In this document: piece after piece, positions 54,853 to 64,000 of the stretch
How the letters are laid out: each line of letters starts with the position of its first letter
How positions within the stretch are numbered: the first letter of the stretch is position 1
Source of the DNA: Legionella cincinnatiensis
Lineage (GTDB): Bacteria > Pseudomonadota > Gammaproteobacteria > Legionellales > Legionellaceae
Assembly (NCBI RefSeq): GCF_900452415.1
Contig: NZ_UGNX01000001.1
Span: forward strand, 1,240,001-1,304,000
Reading direction: 5' to 3'
DNA length: 64,000 nucleotides
The notes under the pieces: model-generated
Database searches by the model: none
What the model saw: the letters and a program-made list of their open reading frames with translations, nothing else
What the model was told of the DNA's origin: nothing
Program-made: the position numbers and the translations under genes

Positions 54853-54941
54853 TTCTCAATAAGTTCGGACAAGTATTCGCCTTTGTCCTGCAACTTGTCC
54901 GCGGAATGTAGGAGATCTCTTTTATCCGGACTTATTGAGAA
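54853..54941. repeat. Dispersed palindromic repeat, copy 3
   Basis: 17-base arms (54853-54869 and 54925-54941) are complementary with one mismatch. The interior includes cttgtccgcgg and a taggagatct stretch also seen in copy 2. It lies 48 bp before the P-type ATPase-like start. Confidence 0.6.
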
Positions 54942-54988
54942 GTGACACTATCTAATAAAATTTTATGGGCGATCCAAGGGATTACGAC

Positions 54989-57900
54989 ATGAAGAAATTA
55001 AAATCCACCTCACAAAGTTCACAAGAAACAAATCCTAAAGGGAATAGAGCCTTACCACTTCAATTAGTGCAGCATGTTGAGCCGGATCGCACTTTTTATT
55101 TAAGAAGTACTGTGGAAGGAATAGGAAATTTTTTTTCCACACGGGTGAAAGAATTGTATCATACTCTAGCTATGACGTTTTCTTTAGACTCTATGGATTG
55201 GAGTAGTTTTAAAAAATATATTTGGCCTACGATTTCTTCTGGGGCTGCATTGATTCTTGGTCATTATCTCACCCAATATATGAGTGAATATCAAATGGGG
55301 AGCCCAGAATATGATTTTATTTTTAAATTTCTTTTTGGTGCAGCCATATTAGGTTATTGCGCTTTGAATCGTATTACAGATAAAAAATTTACGTCTCAGG
55401 GAGAATTGTCTCTAGCTGTAGCTAGTGAAGTTATGGCAATAACTTATATGTATAGCTCTGTGTTTAAAGGAACTACTTTCTTATTAAATAATACAGTATC
55501 TGATGAATATTCATTAATAGCCTCGCTTGGAACGAGTGCATTGGTTGTTCCAAGTGGAATTTCTTATCTAGCACAAAAAGCACAAGAACTTCTTGTTCGA
55601 TTTCAATACAATCGGGGAGCGCAACGTTCAGATACAGCACTTATTTCTGGAGGGCTTACTCCAATATCGAATTTGTATTTTCAAATCAATCATTTTATTG
55701 CCAATGAGCTTATGGTGAGTTCTCGTACCTTTCAATTAGGACTGATCTCTCACAATATTCGTCATGCCGATAAAATAATCCAGAAATTTCGTAACTTGCC
55801 TGCATTATTAGCTGATTTGGCGCCATCTACCTTAAAAAAAATGCGTGTGCAGCAAGAAAAGCTTGATCATGATTATGAGTATAATCATAAATTGCATCAA
55901 GTTTTAAGATTTACATCAAATGGACCAATGTTTGTGAGTGTTCCTAGATATCAATTACGTACGGGGGATTTGGTTTATTGTGACAGCAGCATTGATTTGG
56001 CTTGTGTGCCTGTATCTGGAGAGCTTCTTGCCTTAAAACGGGATGAGAAAGGAAATTTCACTCAGGTATTAGAGGAAAAAAATTTTAGTGTAAATCTTAA
56101 AGCACAAAATGGTGAAGATGTTTGGATTGAACATCAAACGAAACCTGATTTTACTTCAAACTATAAAAAAATAGATTTGTATGCAGTTAGAGAGGGTAAA
56201 CAAGCAGGAGTGTTGGTTGGAGATAAATTAAATATCTATGGCAACGACAATATTTTTATTCAAATTAAACCTGAAAAGGAGCTTTTATTAAGTAGTAATT
56301 ATGAGAAAAAAGCGGTGATCAATGAAATTATTGCGGAACGTAAGCAAAAAAGTGTCTTATATTCAATTTTAGGCTCCATCATCATGGCAGCTTTTTTACA
56401 AAGAGATATCACTTCAATGCCTGCGGAAACAATAAAACTGATGTTTACACTTTTTCAAACAATGATTCCTTTTTCTGAAGCTTTTTTAAGGGAAACAGTG
56501 AATAGCCGCTTGATGAAAACACTAAATAATAATTTAGGAGACCAACCTTTAGAGACTATAGATGCACTTCGTGTGGTGGATTTATGTAATGCATTGGGCG
56601 GATATTACCGTGACCGATTTCCAAATGGGGTTGTCGTCATTTCAGATAAAACAGGAACTCTTACTACAACTAGGATGGATGTATTGGGTTTGTGGACTAC
56701 GGATATGGCACCCGATGTGCAACAGGTGTTGAAAGAGAAGGAGGGTTTGCTTTTACCACAAGAAATACAATTGCTTGAATCTCTTGAAGTATTTTGTGAG
56801 GCATTTACTAACAACACAAAAGAATTGGAGCCCGAAGAACATGCCATCTTGGATCTATTCAAATCTTTGCTGAACAATCAACAATGTTTGGATGTGACTA
56901 CTTATGGTACTAATCATTTTAAAAAAGTACTTACAATTAAAGACAAGAAGAAAGAAATAGAGACATTTCATTTAGGTTTATACCGCACGTTTGGTGGACG
57001 CTTTACCTTGGTAAAGGAAGGCATGGATTATTTTCTAGTATTTTGTGGAGTTCCTAATCAAGATTCATTTAAGGAAACTCCTGTGTTGCAAGCCTATACA
57101 ACGATGCAAAGCCGTACTGAGGTATTATCCCGTGATTGGTGCATTGCTAGAAGTAAACTCAGTGGAGATGAGTTTGCTGCTTTACAAGAATTAACGGATA
57201 AGGATGATAAAGAGCACATTGAACATTTTATTTTAAAAAGACCGGCATTACTTAAAAGTATGGTGTATTACGGTACTTTTATTATTGATAATCCCGTAAA
57301 AAAAGGCGCGGAAAAATTTATTGCCCAATGTCGAGAAGTATCTGTTCCTGTATTTGTAGCTACTGGTGATACTGCTAAGGCTGCAGAAAATATTGCCAAG
57401 GTATTATGCCCGAAAAATGCGAAGAACATTCTTACTATTCGTGCAAAGGAAGCAAAAGAAGAGACTCTTGAATTTTTAAACGAAGAAAATTATCCAGCAG
57501 ATTCGACGGTCATCTTTTCAGGTATTAATGAAGCAATCCTGAAACGATTTCAGAAACTGATGGATAGAGAGCCCACGAAGCGACCTGTAATTATTTTTGC
57601 AGAAATGAGTACAGAGGGGAAAGGGATACTCGCTCGTTATCTTAAGGACCATCATTATTTTGTTGTTGCCAATGGCGATGGCACCAATGATGTGATGATG
57701 ATGAAAAATTCAAATATGGTAATAGCTCATCATTCAGATGACGGTACTTTTGCTCCTGGAGTTGATTCTTTATCGAATATAAGTGAAGAACAGTTAAGAA
57801 GATTGTTTGGTTCACAGAAAACTTTTTATGAGCTTTTTGATATTAATCTTCCAAAAAGTTTGTTTGTACAACAATTTGCTCCTTTAGCAAATTCACAAGA

Positions 57901-58426
57901 AAAACCAACCATGGCTTTGGCGCTTAAAAGTGGGAAAATGACTTTTGATTTAGCTAAAACTGTTGGTGCAAATGTTACAGAAATGAATCAGCAGCATTGG
58001 TATAGTGTTGCTTTTGATTTACTGTGGTTGTGGATTTCATTTTATGAAATTAACGAAAGCGCTGATTTGCCTATGGATAATCGAAATATAAATGCTTCAA
58101 GTTTGATTTCCAATACCATGGCAATTGCTTTGACCATCGCTGTTTTTCAATCATTGGCAAATTATGCTTTTTTCAATGAGTCTACCAATTTCACCAGCAT
58201 GTTCATTATGCTGAGTCTTTTGCCTCTAGTTCTAAAAAGTATTTTTTCAGGATTTAGAATGGTACAGGATAGTGTATATCCTCCGCTGAAACCACCAGAA
58301 GTTGAAGAAAAGGCCGAATCAAACTCTAATCGCTCGTCGGTTTTAAGTTATTTTGGTTCCTTTTTTTCGCGTAATAAGCCGGTAAAGCAATTGGAGGAGG
58401 TAAGTAGTGTTCCCAAGCTTGAGTAG
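54989..58426 (+). CDS. Atypical P-type ATPase-like membrane protein
   Basis: This is a 1145-aa protein. It has four hydrophobic helices at about 70-200, a partial actuator domain (RTGDLVYC, ACVPVSGELLAL), further helices at about 460-510, and then the phosphorylation motif SDKTGTLTTTR with D553. The hinge VANGDGTNDVMMMKN has D897. VFVATGDTAKAAENIAK is the P-domain loop, and three more helices end the protein. I see no TGES motif, which P-type pumps need for dephosphorylation, and no recognisable ion-binding PEGL-like helix (MIPFSEAFL stands there). The tail (SYFGSFFSRN, KPVKQLEEVSSVPKLE) is long and basic/acidic. AAGGG precedes the ATG at 54989. Confidence 0.75.
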   Translation: MKKLKSTSQSSQETNPKGNRALPLQLVQHVEPDRTFYLRSTVEGIGNFFSTRVKELYHTLAMTFSLDSMDWSSFKKYIWPTISSGAALILGHYLTQYMSEYQMGSPEYDFIFKFLFGAAILGYCALNRITDKKFTSQGELSLAVASEVMAITYMYSSVFKGTTFLLNNTVSDEYSLIASLGTSALVVPSGISYLAQKAQELLVRFQYNRGAQRSDTALISGGLTPISNLYFQINHFIANELMVSSRTFQLGLISHNIRHADKIIQKFRNLPALLADLAPSTLKKMRVQQEKLDHDYEYNHKLHQVLRFTSNGPMFVSVPRYQLRTGDLVYCDSSIDLACVPVSGELLALKRDEKGNFTQVLEEKNFSVNLKAQNGEDVWIEHQTKPDFTSNYKKIDLYAVREGKQAGVLVGDKLNIYGNDNIFIQIKPEKELLLSSNYEKKAVINEIIAERKQKSVLYSILGSIIMAAFLQRDITSMPAETIKLMFTLFQTMIPFSEAFLRETVNSRLMKTLNNNLGDQPLETIDALRVVDLCNALGGYYRDRFPNGVVVISDKTGTLTTTRMDVLGLWTTDMAPDVQQVLKEKEGLLLPQEIQLLESLEVFCEAFTNNTKELEPEEHAILDLFKSLLNNQQCLDVTTYGTNHFKKVLTIKDKKKEIETFHLGLYRTFGGRFTLVKEGMDYFLVFCGVPNQDSFKETPVLQAYTTMQSRTEVLSRDWCIARSKLSGDEFAALQELTDKDDKEHIEHFILKRPALLKSMVYYGTFIIDNPVKKGAEKFIAQCREVSVPVFVATGDTAKAAENIAKVLCPKNAKNILTIRAKEAKEETLEFLNEENYPADSTVIFSGINEAILKRFQKLMDREPTKRPVIIFAEMSTEGKGILARYLKDHHYFVVANGDGTNDVMMMKNSNMVIAHHSDDGTFAPGVDSLSNISEEQLRRLFGSQKTFYELFDINLPKSLFVQQFAPLANSQEKPTMALALKSGKMTFDLAKTVGANVTEMNQQHWYSVAFDLLWLWISFYEINESADLPMDNRNINASSLISNTMAIALTIAVFQSLANYAFFNESTNFTSMFIMLSLLPLVLKSIFSGFRMVQDSVYPPLKPPEVEEKAESNSNRSSVLSYFGSFFSRNKPVKQLEEVSSVPKLE

Positions 58427-58529
58427 AGTTTTTACATACAACCAATTAATTGATTAAGAATTATGAGGAGATTCATGTGTCTTTTCGCAATGCGTTGATG
58501 TTATACGATTTATAGCTAATTTCATATTT

Positions 58530-58955
58530 TTAGGCAAGGCTTATTACTATGACCCCAGCGAAAATTAAAAAACCGCCAATGATGACTGAGGAATTCACAT
58601 GAGTTTCATTAAATAAAAACCAAGTAAAAATGATGGTAAATAATGGATAGATTAATTCCAATATACCTGCGATTGTGGCATTTTTCAGGTTAATTGATGT
58701 CGCAATGAAAAAACTTGCGAGAAGAAGAACAGCAATCTCTACGATTGTTAACCATAAAAGACCAGAATCAGCAGCTAAAACCTGAACATCTTTTTTCATT
58801 GTCGTAAAAAAAGAAATACCAGTAAATAATAAAGCTCCAATGATCATTTCCAATGCTAATAACGTAACGGGTGAGATACTGCGTAATACTTTTTCAGCTA
58901 ATGCGTAATTGAATCCCCATAAAATGGCAGCAGAAATTGCAAAAGTAAACCACAT
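58530..58955 (-). CDS. EamA/DMT-family half-size transporter
   Basis: This 141-aa protein has four or five helices in a single EamA-like repeat: AISAAILWGFNYALAEKVL, then TLLALEMIIGALLF, NATIAGILELIYPLFTIIF and FLIFAGVIVIS. Normal family members (about 300 aa) have two repeats, so this must work as a dimer, like SMR pumps. The frame runs to 58988, but the ATG at 58955 has AAGGAG seven bases upstream. The substrate is unknown. Confidence 0.75.
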   Translation of the reverse strand: MWFTFAISAAILWGFNYALAEKVLRSISPVTLLALEMIIGALLFTGISFFTTMKKDVQVLAADSGLLWLTIVEIAVLLLASFFIATSINLKNATIAGILELIYPLFTIIFTWFLFNETHVNSSVIIGGFLIFAGVIVISLA

Positions 58956-59190
58956 CACTGTACTCCTTGGAAAAACAGACGAGCGCATGAGGTGAACATT
59001 ATATCATCAAAAAGGTAATAAATCAATCTAAAAAGAGAGCGCGCCACTTATAGATAGTCCGTGCAGGGTATTCGCAATGTGTGTAGGGGCTATTGAGGCT
59101 TGGATCTTTCACTCGCAAAAGATAACGATATTGGAACCAGCAAGCGGTAGTATCTAAGCGAAACTTTCAATGAGTTTTAGGGTACACCGA

Positions 59191-61041
59191 TTAAGATTGC
59201 ATTTCATATTGCCTTTGAATTACATTGTCGACTTCCACAATTCCAAAACCAAGTTCTTCATGTGTTGCTGCCCATAAGGCAAATTTATTTTTTGCTATTG
59301 AAGTGGCTTTTGCATCTTTATCATTTAACCATAAAGCATGGGCTACTTTCTCAGGGGTTAGTGGTTTTCTTTGAGAGAATTTTATAGCTGATAAAAACTC
59401 AGGTTTTTCAGGCTCTAATAATTCATCAAGGTTAATCCTTTTTTGAAGATTTTGTTCTGCAATTTGTAATTGTTGATGATGTCCTAATTTGATTTTAGAA
59501 ACGTTATCATGGTATTGAGTTATTTTTTCAGCATGTTCTTTTTCATTGATATAAATATCAACAGCAGATAAGACTCCACCAATAACTACTGCTGCTCCAA
59601 CAAGAATTAATGTAAGTGTTACTGGGTGAAATAGCTCAAAGAATATAAATCCTAGTGCAGCGGCAGTGAATAAACCACTGAATGTGCCAAATCCAAGAGA
59701 GAAACTGTTCCGGCTAAGGAAACTATTGTTTTCAGGATTAGGGATTTGGGTGAGTTTTTCTTGTATTTTTTGGTTCGATTGTTTTTTATGTTCGTAATAC
59801 TTTTGTATGGTGGGATCAGTGGCATAAAATTTTTTTATTTTTTTATCTAATTGAGCAATATCCAGTCCGCTGAGCCATGTTATTTTATTTTCATCTGTTC
59901 GAGTCCCATCAAATGTTAAGTTTGCTGTTTCTAATTTAATACGTTTGGCCAGTGCTTTGTAAGTGTTAGCCAACTCTATATTTCTATAAGATTCTTCTGC
60001 GAGCATTTCAAAACTGGCAACTCGCGCAGAGATCTTGTTTAAAATGAGTGTCAGTTCACTAATCGTTTTGGTTACATTTGAATTTTGGTGCAGTACAGCA
60101 GCAAGAGTTCCTAATTTTTTCTTTAAATGAAACTCATATATTCCATCTTGAAAAAAATCAACATCTTCCGTAGCAATATCAACGGGTAAGTCCGTGTTAC
60201 TTCTTTGTTGTAACCATTCATGTAAGCAATTGAATTGAGCTTCTTTTCTATTGCGATCGTCAATATTGATGGATGATTTAATCCTGGATTTTAATCGCTT
60301 AATCTCCATTTCATTGAGCGAGCCATCTTGATTAAAAATGCGCTTGATTAATTTAACTATTTTATCATTGTGTATCGCAGTTTTTAACTCTGCTTCGATA
60401 GTTGTGGGATTGTCCATAGCGGTCATCACATGGGCTTTAGTACTCACATAATTAGAGGATGCCAATACAGTGATCTTTCTTTTTTTATAATGACCAGTGG
60501 TATTTTGGATTGTAGAGATGATCCAACCTTTATGGTTTCCATCCGCATCACCACTTGGAGAGGCAATTAATGAAAAGCCCGAAGATTCTCCATTATCAGT
60601 CCGATAAGCAAAGCAAACCCTTTTAGTGGAAGCCATTAATTGCGCTAGGGTGTCGCTCTTTTTTACAGCGAGTGGTGATATTACTTGTGTGGTATGAAGA
60701 ATTTCACTCACGCATGCGCCTGTGTTATCTTCTTGAGTGAACGTTGGAAAAATTCCTGGTGTTATTCTAATTTCATCAGCAAGATTTCTCGTTAACCATT
60801 CTGCTTTTAATTGAGATGCTTTAAGGCCTGTAAAGTCTACATAACACGTTCTATCTGCATCCATGTCGAGTTGTTTTATCGTCGAAGCTATATATTCTTT
60901 CTGCTCTGTGGTTTGTTCCAAAACATCTTCGAGAGTTGATGTAGCTATTTTTTCGTAGTTTAGATAGAGTTGCTTGGGTAAAAAAAATACTTTAGGAATT
61001 AAATCATAAGTTAGATTAAATTTTTTAATATTTTTAGGCAT
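59191..61041 (-). CDS. Orphan protein with two central helices, effector candidate
   Basis: This 616-aa protein has a soluble 460-residue N-terminus, then two adjacent hydrophobic helices (about 480-530, FGTFSGLFTAAALGFIFF and VTLTLILVGAAVVIGGVL), and a charged C-terminal 90 residues. The paired hairpin is common in Legionella effectors that insert into host membranes. I do not recognise the soluble part. There is no signal peptide. Confidence 0.5.
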   Translation of the reverse strand: MPKNIKKFNLTYDLIPKVFFLPKQLYLNYEKIATSTLEDVLEQTTEQKEYIASTIKQLDMDADRTCYVDFTGLKASQLKAEWLTRNLADEIRITPGIFPTFTQEDNTGACVSEILHTTQVISPLAVKKSDTLAQLMASTKRVCFAYRTDNGESSGFSLIASPSGDADGNHKGWIISTIQNTTGHYKKRKITVLASSNYVSTKAHVMTAMDNPTTIEAELKTAIHNDKIVKLIKRIFNQDGSLNEMEIKRLKSRIKSSINIDDRNRKEAQFNCLHEWLQQRSNTDLPVDIATEDVDFFQDGIYEFHLKKKLGTLAAVLHQNSNVTKTISELTLILNKISARVASFEMLAEESYRNIELANTYKALAKRIKLETANLTFDGTRTDENKITWLSGLDIAQLDKKIKKFYATDPTIQKYYEHKKQSNQKIQEKLTQIPNPENNSFLSRNSFSLGFGTFSGLFTAAALGFIFFELFHPVTLTLILVGAAVVIGGVLSAVDIYINEKEHAEKITQYHDNVSKIKLGHHQQLQIAEQNLQKRINLDELLEPEKPEFLSAIKFSQRKPLTPEKVAHALWLNDKDAKATSIAKNKFALWAATHEELGFGIVEVDNVIQRQYEMQS

Positions 61042-61228
61042 AATACATCATTGCGCGAATCAATCTGGATAAATTTTACGCTATTTATGCTAAAAATGAA
61101 ACAACTAGAGAATTTGATTTTTAAATAACTCTTTTTATGAGTATTTAGATTCTGGGGTAATCTGGTATAATTAAATTCTATTTGTCCTTATTTTGTTATT
61201 AAACAATACTGAACAGGATCATCGTTAA

Positions 61229-62464
61229 TTGAATGTAATTCGTTGGACAGAAAGACAATGTCTTTTGCACTTGTTTCCCTTAATTATTAGTATCTCTTTT
61301 GCTATGGATGTTTTTGTCCCTGCAATTCCGGAAATGAGTTATTTTTTTAAAACAGACAGCGCTGTGATGCAGGCGAGTCTTTATGTATTTATGCTGACAG
61401 TCGCTTTGGGGCAATTGTTTGTAGGACCTTTAGCCGATCGTTTTGGACGTCGACGAATCGCTTTAGGTTCCGCGCTTCTTTTTTTGATCGGTTCTGTTCT
61501 CGCAGTGTTTGCTTTATCCATACACTTACTGATTATTGCCCGAATTATCCAAGCAGCGGGAGCCTGTGGTACCTATTTACTTTGCTTTATTATAGTAAGA
61601 GATAATTACTCAACCACTGTCTGTGCACGCCTCTTTAGCGTTTTGTGTGGAACCAATTCATTGATTGCAAGTTCGGCTCCAGTCATTGGTGGGCTGTTAC
61701 TGGATCAGACTCATGATTGGCACAGTGAGTTTTATTTTTTAATCATACTTGGTCTTTTAATGAGTTTGGTTGCATTGCGTTACATTCCTGATTATGACTA
61801 TTGTAAGCAAAATTTATCGAGCTTTTCTCTAGTCAGGAGTGTAAAAAATATATTTAAACATCCTGGCTTTCGGCTTTATACTTTTATTGCCTCAGTCAAC
61901 TTGCTTGGTTTGTATTTGTTTTGCGCCCTTTCTTCGGGTATTCTCATGACCCAACTTCATCTTAGCGCAACCCAATATGGTTTATGGTTTGGCCTCAATG
62001 CAATGACCGTATTTTTCACAAACCTTATTGCTGCCCGACTCACTTATTCTTTTCCTTTAGAAAAGACAGTTTATTGTGGTCTCGTTTTGATGATTATTTC
62101 ATGCTTTTTGATGATAGTTCTTAATTTTCATCAAGTCAGTACGATTCGTTTCATGATGCCCATGCTTTCTTTGACCTTGGGTATTGGTCTTAGTATGGGG
62201 GCTGCAACTGCTCTTGCGTTAAAGGATTACAAACAACAAGCGGGTATTGCTACTGCTTTGTTGGGGGCTTGTCAGTTTGGTCTTTCGGGGTTGGTTGGTA
62301 TTCTGATTACTCAATGGACTCCTGATCCATTAATTCTTGCTATACCTATGCTGTCTTTAAGTATATTAGCGTTAATCAAAATGAAAAAAGAGGAAAGAGC
62401 TCCTGTTGATTGCGATCATCCATCAAATGCAAACCTTAGTGAACACATGGAGGTTAATAAGTAA
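61229..62464 (+). CDS. Bcr/CflA-type MFS drug exporter
   Basis: This 411-aa, 12-helix permease has the family signatures MDVFVPAIPEM in helix 1, GQLFVGPLADRFGRRRIALG in loop 2, and RIIQAAGACG in helix 4. Family members export chloramphenicol, bicyclomycin and other compounds. The start is a TTG at 61229 with CAGGA about 11 bases upstream; no in-frame ATG precedes helix 1, so TTG is the only credible start. The last 25 residues are a charged tail. Confidence 0.88.
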   Translation: MNVIRWTERQCLLHLFPLIISISFAMDVFVPAIPEMSYFFKTDSAVMQASLYVFMLTVALGQLFVGPLADRFGRRRIALGSALLFLIGSVLAVFALSIHLLIIARIIQAAGACGTYLLCFIIVRDNYSTTVCARLFSVLCGTNSLIASSAPVIGGLLLDQTHDWHSEFYFLIILGLLMSLVALRYIPDYDYCKQNLSSFSLVRSVKNIFKHPGFRLYTFIASVNLLGLYLFCALSSGILMTQLHLSATQYGLWFGLNAMTVFFTNLIAARLTYSFPLEKTVYCGLVLMIISCFLMIVLNFHQVSTIRFMMPMLSLTLGIGLSMGAATALALKDYKQQAGIATALLGACQFGLSGLVGILITQWTPDPLILAIPMLSLSILALIKMKKEERAPVDCDHPSNANLSEHMEVNK

Positions 62465-62570
62465 TTCACTAGGTATATGATATCTGAAGAAAATTTACTT
62501 TTTTACCTTAGATAGTACTATACTCAATTTAATAACAAGGGATCTGGTATTAAAATTGGAGTAGCCCTAA

Positions 62571-64000
62571 ATGATGGATGAATCCTCACCAGAGAAAACA
62601 AATCAATTCAGCTTATCATTTGCGGCCCTGGGAGTTGTTTTTGGTGATATAGGGACAAGCCCTCTTTATGCCTTTAGCCAAGTAATCACGTATTTACCGA
62701 TTAGCGATTATAATGTTTATGGGATTTTATCACTCATTTTTTGGTCTTTGCTCATCATAGTCAGTTTTAAATACCTTCTGATAGTTTTTCGTGCAGATAA
62801 TGATGGCGAAGGCGGTATTATGGCTTTAGCCGGTATCTTAAGACAGAAAATAAAAAATACAGGGGCCTGGTTATTATTTATTACTCTTGTTGGAATAGGG
62901 CTTATTATTGGGGATGGAATATTAACTCCAGCAATCTCTATATTAAGTGCTGTAGAAGGACTTGAACCATTATCTCCCCATTTAGCCAAGTATATTCTAC
63001 CAGTCACTTTAGTTATTTTAGTGTTGTTATTTAAGCTGCAACGACTAGGTACCGGGAAAATTGGCGTTTTTTTTGCCCCTATTATGCTTATTTGGTTTTT
63101 CACAATAGGAATTTTGGGTTTTTTACAAATTATTCAGAATCCTGCAGTACTTATGGCAGTTAATCCCTATTATGCGATTCGTTTTTTTATATTACATCAG
63201 CAGTTTGCTCTTTTTATATTGGGTGGAATATTTTTAGTGATGACTGGGGGTGAAGCATTATTCGCTGATTTAGGGCATTTTGGCAAAAAAGCCATTCGAA
63301 TAGGATGGTTTACTATCGTGTTCCCTGGATTATTTTTATGTTATTTTGGTCAAGGTGCTCTTGTTTTAATGCATCCGGAAGAGATTAGCTATCCATTTTA
63401 TAGTTTGTCACCCCATTGGTTTCTTCCTATTATGGTGGTTATGGCGACAGCTGCAACTATTGTTGCTTCACAGGCCATCATTTCTGCGGCATTTTCTATT
63501 TTAAAACAAACAGCATTACTTAACCTGATTCCAAGGCTTAAGATTATATATACTTCCAAAATTGAAAAAGGCCAGGTGTATTTGCCTTTCATCAATTTTA
63601 TTTTAGCTATAGGTACATGTGCGCTTGTGGTAACTTTTAGATCATCATCAAGCCTTGCAGATGCTTACGGAATTGCTGTTAATTTAGATATGCTTCTCAC
63701 TACTATTTTAGTAGGGATCATTGCGTATCGTTGTTGGCATTGGAATGTGCTCAAGTTAATCATTTTTCCTTTAATTTTGATTATTGAACTTGGATTTTTG
63801 GCGGGAAATAGCTCTAAGTTTTTGACTGGAGGTTGGATTCCTATTTTAATTGCACTTCTTGGTGTTATTGTGATGTATACCTGGCATTGTGGCTTCGAGA
63901 AACTCCGTGAATTACATCATAGAGATGCTTTAATGGATGCATTTATTATTGATGAATTAGATCAAAATAAAATTTCAAGACAATCTGGAACGGCGTTATA
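62571..64000 (+). CDS. kup: Kup-type potassium transporter, 5' part
   Basis: The frame is open from the ATG at 62571 to the right edge (about 476 codons; the family is about 620-640 aa). It begins FAALGVVFGDIGTSPLYAF, the Kup/HAK/KT signature, then DGEGGIMALAGIL, GDGILTPAISILSAVEGLE and GGEALFADLGHFG. About twelve helices are present. It is an inner-membrane K+ importer, important at low potassium or low pH. Legionella genomes carry several copies. A GGAG lies about 9 bases before the start. The C-terminus lies beyond the window. Confidence 0.92.
   Translation, partial: MMDESSPEKTNQFSLSFAALGVVFGDIGTSPLYAFSQVITYLPISDYNVYGILSLIFWSLLIIVSFKYLLIVFRADNDGEGGIMALAGILRQKIKNTGAWLLFITLVGIGLIIGDGILTPAISILSAVEGLEPLSPHLAKYILPVTLVILVLLFKLQRLGTGKIGVFFAPIMLIWFFTIGILGFLQIIQNPAVLMAVNPYYAIRFFILHQQFALFILGGIFLVMTGGEALFADLGHFGKKAIRIGWFTIVFPGLFLCYFGQGALVLMHPEEISYPFYSLSPHWFLPIMVVMATAATIVASQAIISAAFSILKQTALLNLIPRLKIIYTSKIEKGQVYLPFINFILAIGTCALVVTFRSSSSLADAYGIAVNLDMLLTTILVGIIAYRCWHWNVLKLIIFPLILIIELGFLAGNSSKFLTGGWIPILIALLGVIVMYTWHCGFEKLRELHHRDALMDAFIIDELDQNKISRQSGTAL

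Noticed and set aside
1-64000. CRISPR array, rRNA operon, replication origin, prophage structural genes
   Set aside because: Looked for regularly spaced repeats, rRNA motifs, DnaA-box clusters and phage capsid or tail genes; none seen.

Overview
The window is AT-rich chromosomal DNA from a gammaproteobacterium that is most likely a Legionella species (Legionella/Fluoribacter group). This rests on low GC, many large orphan proteins of the Dot/Icm-effector type (several with eukaryote-like or toxin-like domains), a probable phagosomal-transporter (Pht-type) MFS permease, intracellular PHB depolymerase, several alpha/beta hydrolases and a patatin. The genus is inferred from gene content; no rRNA or core marker is present.

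Layout. 1-6 kb: YHS-domain protein, AidB-like acyl-CoA dehydrogenase, bestrophin, small membrane and secreted proteins, and a secreted lipase. 6-17 kb: effector-like block with a 1406-aa protein carrying a zeta-toxin-like P-loop kinase domain and a small downstream partner, a universal stress protein, several orphans, an alpha/beta hydrolase and a protein whose C-terminal half resembles the eukaryotic scavenger decapping enzyme DcpS. 17-26 kb: housekeeping and transport genes: PhaZ, a four-gene exporter operon (NodT lipoprotein, HlyD adaptor, two FUSC-type halves), and a divergent Lrp regulator/MFS pair.

26.4-31.5 kb is a small, decayed mobile/defence island beside tRNA-Lys(CTT). It holds the N-terminal remnant of a large helicase-like gene, split by an ISL3-type insertion with an 8-bp target duplication and cut off about 10 bp from the tRNA. 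It also holds an Abi_2/AbiF HEPN protein with a structured, terminator-like RNA directly upstream, a 5'-truncated tyrosine integrase, a TacA/TacT-type toxin-antitoxin pair and an IS30 remnant.

31.5-43 kb is a second effector-like block: a 1163-aa protein with an apparent fold-type-I PLP-enzyme core, a mitochondrial-carrier-like protein, a caspase-like His/Cys protein, ArgE, a hybrid histidine kinase and, divergent from the kinase, a probable XYP-type cyclodipeptide synthase with an unusual C-terminal extension. 43-64 kb: coiled-coil, membrane and DUF945 proteins, a secreted repeat protein, a patatin phospholipase, a class III nucleotide cyclase, a non-canonical P-type ATPase without a visible TGES motif, transporters (EamA, Bcr/CflA) and the 5' part of a Kup potassium transporter running off the right edge. 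Related palindromic repeats occur at about 42.9, 54.2 and 54.9 kb.

All family calls come from reading motifs by eye; none was checked by a database search.
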